Assembly (NCBI RefSeq): GCF_003226535.1
Contig: NZ_QKOB01000004.1
Coordinates: 1-64,000 of the forward strand
Source: Meiothermus sp. Pnk-1
GTDB taxonomy: Bacteria; Deinococcota; Deinococci; Deinococcales; Thermaceae
Direction of reading: 5' to 3'
Length of the DNA: 64,000 nucleotides
Shown here: piece after piece, positions 21,351-28,851 of the stretch
How the letters are laid out: each line of letters opens with the position of its first letter
Numbering within the stretch: the first letter of the stretch is position 1
Translations under genes and position numbers: made by a program
Notes under the pieces: generated by a model
What the model was told of the DNA's origin: nothing
Databases searched by the model: none
The model's input: the letters and a program-made list of their open reading frames with translations, nothing else

Positions 21351-22871
21351 ATGCAGAACATCGAGACCATCGCCGTTCGGTATGGCCATCAGGTGGAGGG
21401 GCTGCTGGAGCGGCTGGGCGCACGGGGCCCGGCCAGGGGAGCGGGCGACCTCCTGGACCAGGTGAAGCACCTCCTCGACGAACCCGGCCTGCGCCGGGTG
21501 CGCCGGTTTCTGAGGCTACGCAACAAGGTGATCCACAACAAGCCCCCCGAGATGCCCATGCCCTCGAAGGAGCAGGTGGAGCAGGCGGGGCAGGAGGCGG
21601 TGGCGGCGCTCAAGGAGGTGCTGGCAAGACATCAGGCCCAGGCGAGCCCACCGCCCAGAAAGGCTGCGCCAGTGAAGGGCCATCGGCCCCCGGCTAGCGC
21701 CGGTACTCAGGAGCCCCCCGGCCCGGTCTACCGCATCCGGGAGCGGACGGGGGCCTATGTCATCTGGGTCGGCCCGGCAGGGGTGTGGGTGGTGGCCGAG
21801 GGGCGGGAGGCCAGGGAGCAGGCCCGGCTGGACGCGGAGGTGCGGCTGGTCACCCGCTTCCCCCGGATGGCGGTGAAGGCCCTCCGGCGGGATGACCGGC
21901 TCGAGGCTCGAGTCCGCTGGGGCCGCCCACGGCTCTCCCCGGAGGAGGTCCGCGAGGCGGTGCGGCTGCTGACCCACACGGAGCCTGCCGCTCGGGTGGC
22001 GCAACCTTCCGGTAGCCCCCAAGGGTCAGAACACCGGATGCGCACGGTGAAGCTCAAAGACATCCCCGCCGCCTTCTACGTGGGGCCGGTGGGGGTGCTG
22101 GTGGTGGCGGATCATCCCCACATCGCCGAGATCGAGGCCAGGCGGGTCTGGGAGGACTCCCAGGGCGCTCTCTCGGTGGTCCCGGCGGTGCTCGTACCCA
22201 CCCTGAAGGAGCCTCAGGGACGGGTGGACGGGGTGCTGGCCTTGCGCGACGAGGGGGCCATCCGGGAGTTCCTGCGCGGCAGGCGGGCGCTGGACGACGA
22301 CGAGGTGGACCGAGTGGCGGGGTGGTTGGGCAACCGCACCGCCCCGGTGCCCCCTATCCGCCCCAAGGGGGGGCGCTACCGGCTGAAGGGGGAGGAGGTG
22401 GCGGAGGGACGCACCAAGGCCCCGCCCGCCTTCGTGGTGGAGCTGGTGCCGCCGGGTCCTCCGCCCAAACCCAACCCCGCCCTGACCGCTTTGCGGGCGG
22501 TGGGCTGGCGGGTGGTGTTCCTGCCGGAGCTGGTTGTGCTCGTGTTGGTGGCCCTGTACCGGCCGGGGGCGGAGAGCGCCGGGCCGCTCTTCCTGGTGGG
22601 GCTGGTGCTGCTGCGCTTCTTCGCCCTGTACGGCGACCCCCAGGGTTGGAAGCGCTGGACGCTGCTGGGGGTAGGAGCGCTGGAGCTTTTCTTCGTCTGG
22701 GTTGCCTTGGATGGCCCGAGAGGAAAGTTCGACCCGGGCAAGCTGCTCTCGAGGTGGGAGTGGATGATCTTCCTGGTACCGGGCCTGGTCTCCGTCCTCC
22801 GGGGAGTCTGGCCCTCCTGGCCGCGCTGGGCGGCCCTCGAGGCGCAGCGCTCCCGCGGCCGAGTGCGCTAG
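21351..22871 (+). CDS. Membrane protein with two repeated NERD-like segments
   Basis: 506 aa. Residues 1-85 are helical and resemble DUF4145-type domains (FLRLRNKVIHNKPPEMP). Two segments follow with a similar start: GAYVIWVGPAGVWVVAEGRE (about 132) and AAFYVGPVGVLVVADHPHIA (about 240). That hydrophobic GPxGVxVV pattern is typical of the NERD nuclease-related fold, though the catalytic residues are not evident. Four hydrophobic helices lie in the last 130 residues (VVFLPELVVLVLVALY, FLVGLVLLRFFALY, WTLLGVGALELFFVWVAL, WMIFLVPGLVSVL). It may be a defence or DNA-processing membrane protein; the function is not established. Confidence 0.55.
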   Translation: MQNIETIAVRYGHQVEGLLERLGARGPARGAGDLLDQVKHLLDEPGLRRVRRFLRLRNKVIHNKPPEMPMPSKEQVEQAGQEAVAALKEVLARHQAQASPPPRKAAPVKGHRPPASAGTQEPPGPVYRIRERTGAYVIWVGPAGVWVVAEGREAREQARLDAEVRLVTRFPRMAVKALRRDDRLEARVRWGRPRLSPEEVREAVRLLTHTEPAARVAQPSGSPQGSEHRMRTVKLKDIPAAFYVGPVGVLVVADHPHIAEIEARRVWEDSQGALSVVPAVLVPTLKEPQGRVDGVLALRDEGAIREFLRGRRALDDDEVDRVAGWLGNRTAPVPPIRPKGGRYRLKGEEVAEGRTKAPPAFVVELVPPGPPPKPNPALTALRAVGWRVVFLPELVVLVLVALYRPGAESAGPLFLVGLVLLRFFALYGDPQGWKRWTLLGVGALELFFVWVALDGPRGKFDPGKLLSRWEWMIFLVPGLVSVLRGVWPSWPRWAALEAQRSRGRVR

Positions 22872-22878
22872 CATTTTC

Positions 22879-22895
22879 GGCAACGCCGTGTTGCC
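22879..22895. promoter_or_regulatory. Inverted repeat in front of the VirB9-like promoter
   Basis: GGCAAC (22879-22884) and GTTGCC (22890-22895) flank a 5-bp spacer. The repeat ends next to a perfect TATAAT box (22897-22902), which is 6 nt before the ATG at 22909. An operator between -35 and -10 is likely. An ATATTACA word (22923-22930) follows within the first codons. Confidence 0.6.
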
Positions 22896-22908
22896 ATATA
22901 ATGCCCCT

Positions 22909-23730
22909 ATGAAGGCAATAAGATATTACAAGAAGCTGTTCGCCATGTTCATGCTGCTGGCACCGCTGGCCCTGGGGCAGTCGGTCCTGAAGACCTACTA
23001 CGCCGAGGACCTCACCCGGGTGCCGGGGATCATCGAGGTCTCCCCGGGGTTCACCACCGTGATGGACTTCTGGGACACGGTGAGCACCCTGGCCTCGGCC
23101 AAGGGCGAGCTCTTGCGGGTGGAGAGCGCCGGGCCGCGCATCCTGGTGTCGGCCACCCAGAAGGCCGGACAGACCGACCTGGTGGTGGAGGTGGCCGGGC
23201 GCACCCTGCTCTTCACGCTCAAGATCGGGCCGGGGACCGGGCCACGGCGCTACGTGATCGAGCTTTCCCGGGCGCGGGGAAGCGTAAGCGCACCGGCCAG
23301 CACTTATATCCCACCGGCGAATCCGGCTCCAGTCCCTGCACCCGCACAAGGGGCGTCTCAGGCGCCTGCTGCGCCCCTTGCGCCTGAGACGGTGCGCTTC
23401 ACCACCACCGCCCAGGTGCCCTCGGATAGCAAGGGCACGGTGACGGTCTTTTTCACCCTGGAGAACCGGGGGAACCGCACGCTGGCGGCGGACCCCGGCA
23501 GGCTGGTGATCACCCAGGGGGGCAACCGGGTCGCGTACTCCCTGAAGAGGGAACCGCTGCGCACCCTGATCAACCCCGGTGAGGCCCAGTCGGGCCTCAT
23601 CACGCTGGAGAACGTCAAGCCCGGAGAAATCAGCCTCGAGTGGAGCCTGGTGGAGATCGGGACCGGACGGGCGCTGAGCCTGAAGCGCTCGGTGATGGCG
23701 GGGACGCGGATCGAGCTCGAGGGCAAGTAG
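22909..23730 (+). CDS. Secreted VirB9/TrbG-like protein
   Basis: 273 aa with a clear signal peptide (cleavage near LAPLALG-Q, about residue 23). Residues 35-115 match the layout of the VirB9 N-terminal domain: IIEVSPGFTTVMDFWDTVST, then RILVSATQKAGQTDLVVEVA and a TLLFTLKI strand. A Pro/Ala linker and a C-terminal beta domain follow (FTTTAQVPSDSKGTVTVFFT). VirB9 forms the outer-membrane core of the T4SS together with VirB10. The assignment is by pattern, moderate. Leaderless start with TATAAT plus 6 nt. Confidence 0.6.
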   Translation: MKAIRYYKKLFAMFMLLAPLALGQSVLKTYYAEDLTRVPGIIEVSPGFTTVMDFWDTVSTLASAKGELLRVESAGPRILVSATQKAGQTDLVVEVAGRTLLFTLKIGPGTGPRRYVIELSRARGSVSAPASTYIPPANPAPVPAPAQGASQAPAAPLAPETVRFTTTAQVPSDSKGTVTVFFTLENRGNRTLAADPGRLVITQGGNRVAYSLKREPLRTLINPGEAQSGLITLENVKPGEISLEWSLVEIGTGRALSLKRSVMAGTRIELEGK

Positions 23731-24318
23731 ATGAAACGGGCCAACGGGGAGACCCGCCTGGCCGAGAAGCACCGGCGGCTGATCCACAGCCTGCACCACC
23801 GGGGGCCGGTGCTGCTGGAAGGCTTGCTCGAGCAGATGCCCCGGGCCACCTTCTACGACCTGGTGCGACGAAAGTACCTGGTGGCCGTGCCCACGGTGAT
23901 CGGCAAGGCGGTGGTGGTGGGCCCCCGGGGACGGGTGGAGGTGCTGGGGCTGACCCGCTTCTACCGGCCCCGGGCCACGGCGGTGGCCGACGCGGTGCTG
24001 CTGCGGAGGGCGATCCGCGTCGCGGAGCGGGAGAGGTGGCGCTTCCAGGGGAGAAATCCCCGGGGACGAATCGCTTTCCTGAGCCGGGACGGGGAGCGGA
24101 TGATCCTGGTGGCCAGCCTCAGGGCGTACACCACCCACAGCCTGAAGAACACCCTGCGGCGCATGGGCTGGTACAGCCGGAAGCAGCAGGGAGAGGCCGA
24201 GCGGGTGCGGGTCTACCACCCCTATCCCAGGCGGTTTGACCACATGGTGAAGGAGGGGGGGCTGGAGGTGCGGGACATGAAGGAAATCTTGCCCCCGGAG
24301 GCCGGGCTTGAGGGTTGA
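23731..24318 (+). CDS. Hypothetical DNA-binding-like protein
   Basis: 195 aa. Its ATG directly follows the TAG of the VirB9-like gene. The N-terminus reads as a winged-helix (HRRLIHSLHHRGPVLLEGLL, then EQMPRATFYDLVRRKYLVAV). The middle is basic and might contain a nuclease-like fold (RIAFLSRDGERMILVASLRA). No relaxase motif (three-His cluster or catalytic Tyr) is visible. Possible roles are replication-relaxation or DNA processing; unproven. Confidence 0.5.
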   Translation: MKRANGETRLAEKHRRLIHSLHHRGPVLLEGLLEQMPRATFYDLVRRKYLVAVPTVIGKAVVVGPRGRVEVLGLTRFYRPRATAVADAVLLRRAIRVAERERWRFQGRNPRGRIAFLSRDGERMILVASLRAYTTHSLKNTLRRMGWYSRKQQGEAERVRVYHPYPRRFDHMVKEGGLEVRDMKEILPPEAGLEG

Positions 24319-24331
24319 GAAGGGGGCAAGA
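24291..24331. repeat. Inverted repeat pair CTTGCCCCC / GGGGGCAAG, left copy
   Basis: CTTGCCCCC (24291-24299) and GGGGGCAAG (24323-24331) can form a stem across the stop codon of the gene ending at 24318. The same arms recur at 25747-25791, at the other side of a two-gene cassette. Confidence 0.6.
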
Positions 24332-24421
24332 AGGAGCAAAAAAGAACCCTCGGAACGCCGGACGGCCAGAGCTCGGTTTTCAATGTCCACGAGCGGCTAG
24401 CTCGATATAATGATAACAGAG

Positions 24422-25090
24422 ATGCAAACAGGACTGAAAGAGCTTTTTGACCGCGCCCTCGCCGAAGGGGTACAGGCGATGGGTGAGCGGTACGGCTTCG
24501 GCGAGGCGGACGGAGCCATCGTCAGGCCCACCCTGGAGGCCGCCCTGGAAGCGCTGCCTCCTCCGCACCGCCGCTTCGTGCAGGAGTACCTGGACTACTA
24601 CCGACGGCGCTTTGTGGTGATGGGAAAGGAGGGGGCGGAGGCGGTGCTGCTGGTGTGGAGTCTGGAGGAGCCGCTGGTGAGGGCGCTGGCCCTGAACCAG
24701 GTGCCCGACCTGGAGCGGCTACCGTGGGGGGGAAGGCGGCCTTTGCGGGAGGACTTCAGGGATGCGCCCCTACTCACGCCGCGGGAGGCCCTGCGGCAGA
24801 TCGCCCATATCCTGAGAGCGGAGGGTTTCACCCCACGGGAGGAGCCGGTGCTGCTGCGCCCGGAAAGCGAGGAGCTGGTGGCCGAGGTAGCAGCCCGGCT
24901 AAGGATGGTGCTCCAGGGACGAAGCCTCGAGGAGACCGCCCGGCGGCTGGTGGAGCGTAACCTGGCCTGCTGGGAGGAGGAAGGCGAATCCCCTCAGGCG
25001 GTGGCGGTGGTGGACGTGGGCGGCCCCATCCCGGTGCTGCTGGCCTTTGACGACCCCCGGCCCCTGGTGTGGGAGGGGGCAGCGGCATAA
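24422..25090 (+). CDS. Hypothetical ICE protein
   Basis: 222 aa, helical, soluble, unrecognised. It contains FVQEYLDYYRRRFVVMGKEG and a C-terminal VAVVDVGGPIPVLLAFDD. The upstream ATG at 24410 lies inside a TATAAT box (24406-24411), so the ATG at 24422 is used, 10 nt after the box. First gene of a two-gene unit with 25103-25729. Confidence 0.55.
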   Translation: MQTGLKELFDRALAEGVQAMGERYGFGEADGAIVRPTLEAALEALPPPHRRFVQEYLDYYRRRFVVMGKEGAEAVLLVWSLEEPLVRALALNQVPDLERLPWGGRRPLREDFRDAPLLTPREALRQIAHILRAEGFTPREEPVLLRPESEELVAEVAARLRMVLQGRSLEETARRLVERNLACWEEEGESPQAVAVVDVGGPIPVLLAFDDPRPLVWEGAAA

Positions 25091-25102
25091 AGGAGGAATA
25101 CA

Positions 25103-25729
25103 GTGCGGGTAGAGGTGTTTCCCGGTGTCTTGAACAGCGATCAGATCGAGGGATGGCTGGCTCGAGGCCTCGCGGCGGAGCTCGACCGGGCCACCGTGAG
25201 CGACCTCACCCCCAGGCCGGTGCGCCTTCCCATCTACGAGGGCGGGACGGCCCGGGGTTTTCTGGAAGGGCGGCTGGTGGGCCGCGAAGAAGGAGCCCTG
25301 GTCATCGAGGGGACCTTTGAGGACACGCCGGTGCGGGTGGCGGCGGGCTGGAACGAGGTGGCGCGGGCTTTTGACCTCGAGGACACCCCGCTCTACCTGT
25401 GGCGGTCCCGGCAGCTCCCCGAGGAGGGGTGGCAGGCCTGGCGGGCCGATCTGGAGCGGCTGGGCCTGGAGGAAAAGGCCGGGCTGCTCAAGGATGGCCC
25501 GCTCTGCCGGGCCGAGCCTACCCCGCAGAACGCCTGGGCTTTCTGGCTGGCGGCCTGGCGCTTCGGAGGCCGGGTGGCCCTCGACCTGGGGATGCGGCGG
25601 AGGGGCCTCGAGCGGGCCTTCGCTGCGCTCAAGGAGCGCCTGCCGGAGCTGCCCGAAAACCTGCTCGAGCGCAGCCGGGAAGCCGAGGGTTGGGGGAAGG
25701 CTGAGGTCAGGCGGGTTTTCCGCGCGTAG
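25103..25729 (+). CDS. Hypothetical ICE protein
   Basis: 208 aa, unrecognised. The GTG start at 25103 has an AAGGAGG ribosome site 6-7 nt upstream. It is rich in Trp, Arg and Leu (LYLWRSRQLPEEGWQAW; AWAFWLAAWRFGGRVAL). No membrane segment. It ends in front of a strong terminator. Confidence 0.5.
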   Translation: MRVEVFPGVLNSDQIEGWLARGLAAELDRATVSDLTPRPVRLPIYEGGTARGFLEGRLVGREEGALVIEGTFEDTPVRVAAGWNEVARAFDLEDTPLYLWRSRQLPEEGWQAWRADLERLGLEEKAGLLKDGPLCRAEPTPQNAWAFWLAAWRFGGRVALDLGMRRRGLERAFAALKERLPELPENLLERSREAEGWGKAEVRRVFRA

Positions 25730-25735
25730 AACAGG

Positions 25736-25760
25736 AAAGGGGGGTTCTTGCCCCCCTTTT
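25736..25760 (+). terminator. Rho-independent terminator
   Basis: AAAGGGGGG (25736-25744), a 6-nt loop, CCCCCCTTT (25751-25759) and a further T. The same downstream arm can also pair with GGGGGCAAGAA at 25781-25791 (11-bp stem with TTCTTGCCCCC at 25745-25755), which would serve the convergent gene. The site therefore probably terminates in both directions. Confidence 0.8.
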
Positions 25761-25793
25761 CTCCATCCATATTGATTTACGGGGGCAAGAAAG

Positions 25794-26384
25794 CTACCAC
25801 CACGGCGCGGCCATCACGTGCCCCGGCTCGAGGCCAAGGCCCGCCAGCTTCCCCCGCAGGCTTGCGGCCTTGCGCGGGGTGGGAGCCCCCCAGCGCTGCC
25901 CCACGAAGCGCAGGGCGAAGGCCTCGACCTTGCGGGCGAGCTGGGCCACGGAGTAGCTGCCCGCGTCGTACTCGACGGCGATAGGCCCCTCCGGGGCGTA
26001 CCAGTAGGCGTCGGGTTGCTCGCGGTAGTGGATGCGGTGGGTGTCGGTGCGCCAGGAGGAGGGCGGCACCCCCAGGATATGCCGCATCTCGCCCACCCCG
26101 GCCAGGTGGCGCAGCAGGGGCGGCCCCAGCCGGGCGACCCAGAGGTAGGGGGTGAAAAAGCGCACCTCGAGGAGCCGGTTGGCGTGGTGGGAGGGGTTCA
26201 AGACCGCCCGCACCACGTGCAACCCCATGGCGTGGGCTTCCCTTTCCGAGGGCGTCACTCCGTAGTGGCGCATCAGTTGGCCCTCGCTGAGGGCCAGGTC
26301 GCAGCCCAGGGCCAGGCGGATGCACTCGAGGGCCTCCTGACGCTCACCTCCCCGCAGGACTTTGGCTTGCATCCGGTACAACAA
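25794..26384 (-). CDS. Hypothetical protein with nuclease-like C-terminal segment
   Basis: 196 aa. The TTG at 26384 has GGAGGTG 9 nt upstream; an ATG at 26372 is the alternative. The segment DTHRIHYREQPDAYWYAPEG, then IAVEYDAGSYSVAQLARKVE has the E-x-D / K spacing expected of a PD-(D/E)XK-like or replication-relaxation fold, and an HTH-like stretch precedes it (LMRHYGVTPSEREAHAMGL). It overlaps the end of the VirB10 gene by about 40 bp. It could be a DNA-processing partner replacing a relaxase accessory protein; speculative. Confidence 0.5.
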   Translation of the reverse strand: MLYRMQAKVLRGGERQEALECIRLALGCDLALSEGQLMRHYGVTPSEREAHAMGLHVVRAVLNPSHHANRLLEVRFFTPYLWVARLGPPLLRHLAGVGEMRHILGVPPSSWRTDTHRIHYREQPDAYWYAPEGPIAVEYDAGSYSVAQLARKVEAFALRFVGQRWGAPTPRKAASLRGKLAGLGLEPGHVMAAPWW

Positions 26385-28143
26385 GGATCACCACCTCCGT
26401 TCCTTTGTCGGCCTGGGCCACCCGCACCACCGCCTTCTTGTCCTGCTGGAGGGCGAAGAGGTTAGCCAGGCTACCGGCCATGAAGAGCTCCAGCGGCGGG
26501 GTTTGCGAGGACTGGGCCACGCCCCCGCCCGGCAGCACGGTCACGCTCTTGGCCTGGGAGGCGGCGGTGACGTAATCGCTCACCCCGCGCAGGCTTCCCC
26601 GGATGAGGTCGGCGGCGATGGAGGGGGCTTCCTCCCGCACCTTAGCCGCCACCCCCAGCGTGCCCTCGGCGTCGAGCAGGGTGGCCGAGGTCGCGTACTC
26701 TCGGCCATCCTTGATGACCCGGGTGAGCTTCCCCTTGAGGCGGCGGGTCTCGTCCAGGGTGACCTCCCCCACCCAGGTCGAGCCGTCCTCGGCGTCTACG
26801 GCCACCGCGCCGGGCGTCCCCTCGGCGATGAGCACCCCCACCCCCAGGCGGCCCCTGAGCCGGGTGCCCAGGGAGTAGGGGGAGGCCGGTAGGGAGGCGG
26901 CGGTGGAGGTGGTCTGTGAGGTCGGGGTGGTCGGTGGAGCAGAGAAGGTAGGTGGTGCAGCGGGGAGGCTCGGCGGCGGGGTGGGGGCGGCAGCGGCAGG
27001 AGGCTGGTTCGGGCCTCCCAGCAGGTAGAAGCTCCCCCCCTGGCCGCCCTGACCGCTCACCTGCTGCACCGCGAAGGTGGATTGGGTCTCCTTCTTGAGG
27101 GTGAGGCTGCTGCTACCCGCAGCCGCTGAGGAAGGGGCCGAGGCCGACTGCCCCTGGAGGGTGGCCGCCACGTCGTCGGCCACACTGCCGGTTACAGGCC
27201 GGGAGGAGGAGCTCGGAGCAGCCGCCGTTGCAGGGCGTGCAAGGGTGAGGGGCTGAGCGGCCCCCTGACCCCCTCCGGCGGTGTAGAGGGTGAGGGGCTG
27301 AGCGGGAGCAGGTTGGGCGGTCTGACCGCCCTGGCCGGTGGAGCTGGGTTGTACGGGCTGGGCCCCCAAGGTAGCCCCTGCGGGGCTGACCGCGGTGTAG
27401 AGGGTGAGGGGCTGGGGCGGCGGCGCAGCGGCTCCGGTAGTCCCGGAAGCCGGATACCCCGAAGGGGGCGGCGGCACCTCGGAATAGCCGCTAGGAGGCG
27501 GGGGAAGGTTCTGGTTGCTGGCAGCAGAGGCGCTTGTTTCGCCGCGAAGCGGGGAGGCGCTTGTTTCGCCGCCAAGCGGGGAGGACGGCGAAGGGGCCGC
27601 GCTACCCGGGCTGGTGGAGGCCGGGGTCTCTCCCGACGGGGCACCCGTAGCGGCACCGCTCTGGGAAGGAGAATCCGCCGGGGCGGGCGCAGCCGTGCTT
27701 TCGCGGGGCGAAACATCCCCCGGAGCGGTAGCCTGGGGCGCTTTAGCGGTAGCCACCGGCACCGGCAGGCCGCCCCGGGCCGGGCCGGTCTCGCGGGTGG
27801 AGAGGGTGAACCACAGGGTGGTCGCCGCGATCAGCCCCACAAAGCCCACCGCGATCTGCTTGGGGCGCGAGGGCACCCATTCCCCGGTGAGCTCGTCGTA
27901 GCGGTCGAGCAGGCGGTGCTTGAGGGTGAGCAGGGCGCTGCGCCGCTCCACCGCCCGGGCGGTCTCCGCCTCCGGGGTGGGGAGGTCGTCGAAGACCACC
28001 CCGGACTCGAGCAAATCGGCCAGTTCGGGATTCTCCTTGCGCAACCGCAGGAGAAGTTCGTCAAACGCAGGGTCGGTGGGTGGGGGCACCGGGGACTTGA
28101 GGGCGGCCTCCACCTGCTTCTTGACTTCTGGATCAAGGCGCAT
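26344..28143 (-). CDS. VirB10/TrbI-like T4SS core protein
   Basis: 599 aa. Cytoplasmic N-terminus (1-95), one transmembrane helix (about 96-115), then a long Pro/Ala/Ser-rich periplasmic linker (about 118-440) and a C-terminal domain (from about SPYSLGTRLRGRLGVGVLIA) with beta-barrel-like strands, SIAADLIRGSLRGVSDYVTA and a final VVRVAQADKGTEVVILVV. This order is that of VirB10, which bridges inner and outer membranes. The linker holds a 27-bp tandem duplication (27530-27583) and PPPSGY repeats. It is transcribed divergently from virB2-virB6 across a shared palindromic operator. Confidence 0.75.
   Translation of the reverse strand: MRLDPEVKKQVEAALKSPVPPPTDPAFDELLLRLRKENPELADLLESGVVFDDLPTPEAETARAVERRSALLTLKHRLLDRYDELTGEWVPSRPKQIAVGFVGLIAATTLWFTLSTRETGPARGGLPVPVATAKAPQATAPGDVSPRESTAAPAPADSPSQSGAATGAPSGETPASTSPGSAAPSPSSPLGGETSASPLRGETSASAASNQNLPPPPSGYSEVPPPPSGYPASGTTGAAAPPPQPLTLYTAVSPAGATLGAQPVQPSSTGQGGQTAQPAPAQPLTLYTAGGGQGAAQPLTLARPATAAAPSSSSRPVTGSVADDVAATLQGQSASAPSSAAAGSSSLTLKKETQSTFAVQQVSGQGGQGGSFYLLGGPNQPPAAAAPTPPPSLPAAPPTFSAPPTTPTSQTTSTAASLPASPYSLGTRLRGRLGVGVLIAEGTPGAVAVDAEDGSTWVGEVTLDETRRLKGKLTRVIKDGREYATSATLLDAEGTLGVAAKVREEAPSIAADLIRGSLRGVSDYVTAASQAKSVTVLPGGGVAQSSQTPPLELFMAGSLANLFALQQDKKAVVRVAQADKGTEVVILVVPDASQSPAGR
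27530..27583. repeat. 27-bp tandem duplication in the VirB10 linker, containing the dispersed 20-mer
   Basis: Two head-to-tail 27-bp units (27530-27556 and 27557-27583) differ at one base. Each holds the 20-mer that is also found, identical, at 18463-18482 in the helicase gene. In this gene it is antisense to the coding strand and reads as SPLRGETSA / SPLGGETSA. Confidence 0.75.
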
Positions 28144-28145
28144 AT

Positions 28146-28176
28146 GGTAATATCATATTACCCGTAAAAGGGTAAT
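28146..28176. promoter_or_regulatory. Nested palindromic operators between virB10 and virB2
   Basis: GGTAATAT (28146-28153), C, ATATTACC (28155-28162) is a perfect palindrome. ATTACCC (28157-28163), 6 nt, GGGTAAT (28170-28176) is a second one overlapping it. The site touches the virB10 start on the left and precedes virB2 on the right, so one repressor could silence both transfer operons. It shares GTAATAT with the XRE operator at 16632-16667. Confidence 0.7.
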
Positions 28177-28201
28177 AAAAAGTCGCAATGGAGGAACGGC
28201 G

Positions 28202-28543
28202 ATGCACAAAATCGGACTCGTAGCGAAGAGGCTGGCGGCCCTGCCGGAGGCGCGCGGCCTGCTGATGGGGCTCGTGCTGGTGGGGCTGGGCAACGTAGCC
28301 CACGCCCAGGCGGAACAGGCCTTCAACAACCTGACCACCGCCATCTGCAACATTTACAACGCCATGAAAGGCGGCTTCGGGCTGGCCCTGGTGATCATCA
28401 TGTTCGCCATCGGCGCGATCAGCCTGATGATCGGTGGGAAGAAGGCGGTCCCGATCATGATCGGCGCGGCGATAGGCGGGGTGATCCTGGCCGCGGCCCC
28501 CGCGTTCGCCAAGATTTTCATCTCCAGCACCTCCAACTGCTGA
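28202..28543 (+). CDS. VirB2-like pilin subunit
   Basis: 113 aa. A long signal peptide ends near NVAHA-Q (about residue 36), followed by two hydrophobic helices: GGFGLALVIIMFAIGAISLM and KKAVPIMIGAAIGGVILAAA. This is the VirB2/TrbC topology: a small two-helix prepilin that assembles the conjugative pilus. A GGAGGAA site precedes the ATG. The stop overlaps virB3 by one base. Confidence 0.8.
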   Translation: MHKIGLVAKRLAALPEARGLLMGLVLVGLGNVAHAQAEQAFNNLTTAICNIYNAMKGGFGLALVIIMFAIGAISLMIGGKKAVPIMIGAAIGGVILAAAPAFAKIFISSTSNC

Positions 28544-28851
28544 TGCGCCGCCGGGTGTACCGCCTCTACCAGCCCATCACGATTGTGGGCCTCGAGCTGT
28601 GGCAGCTTCCGGTCATCGGGCTGGGCTTCGTGATCGGCCTCCGGCTCATGGAGGGGGTACACCCGGCCGCCGGGCTCCTGACGGGGGCGGTGACCGGCTA
28701 TCTGGCGCTGATGCTGGCGGAGAAGCTGCGGGAGCGCTACCCCGGGGCCTCCCTGCTACAGGAAGCGCTGTGGCTCACCCAGAGCGACCGCTACACGCCG
28801 GGGAAGGATCAGGAGACCACGCCACTTTCGATTCGTCATGACCGCGAGTAA
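28543..28851 (+). CDS. VirB3-like inner-membrane protein
   Basis: 102 aa with two N-terminal hydrophobic helices (LWQLPVIGLGFVIGLRLM; AAGLLTGAVTGYLALMLAEK) and a polar tail. Size, topology and place between virB2 and virB4 fit VirB3/TraL. Its end overlaps virB4 by 14 bp. Confidence 0.75.
   Translation: MRRRVYRLYQPITIVGLELWQLPVIGLGFVIGLRLMEGVHPAAGLLTGAVTGYLALMLAEKLRERYPGASLLQEALWLTQSDRYTPGKDQETTPLSIRHDRE

Noticed and set aside
22354-24390. 678-codon minus-strand open frame
   Set aside because: Antisense to the NERD-like, VirB9-like and following genes, which have starts, signal peptide and promoter; the minus peptide is low complexity.
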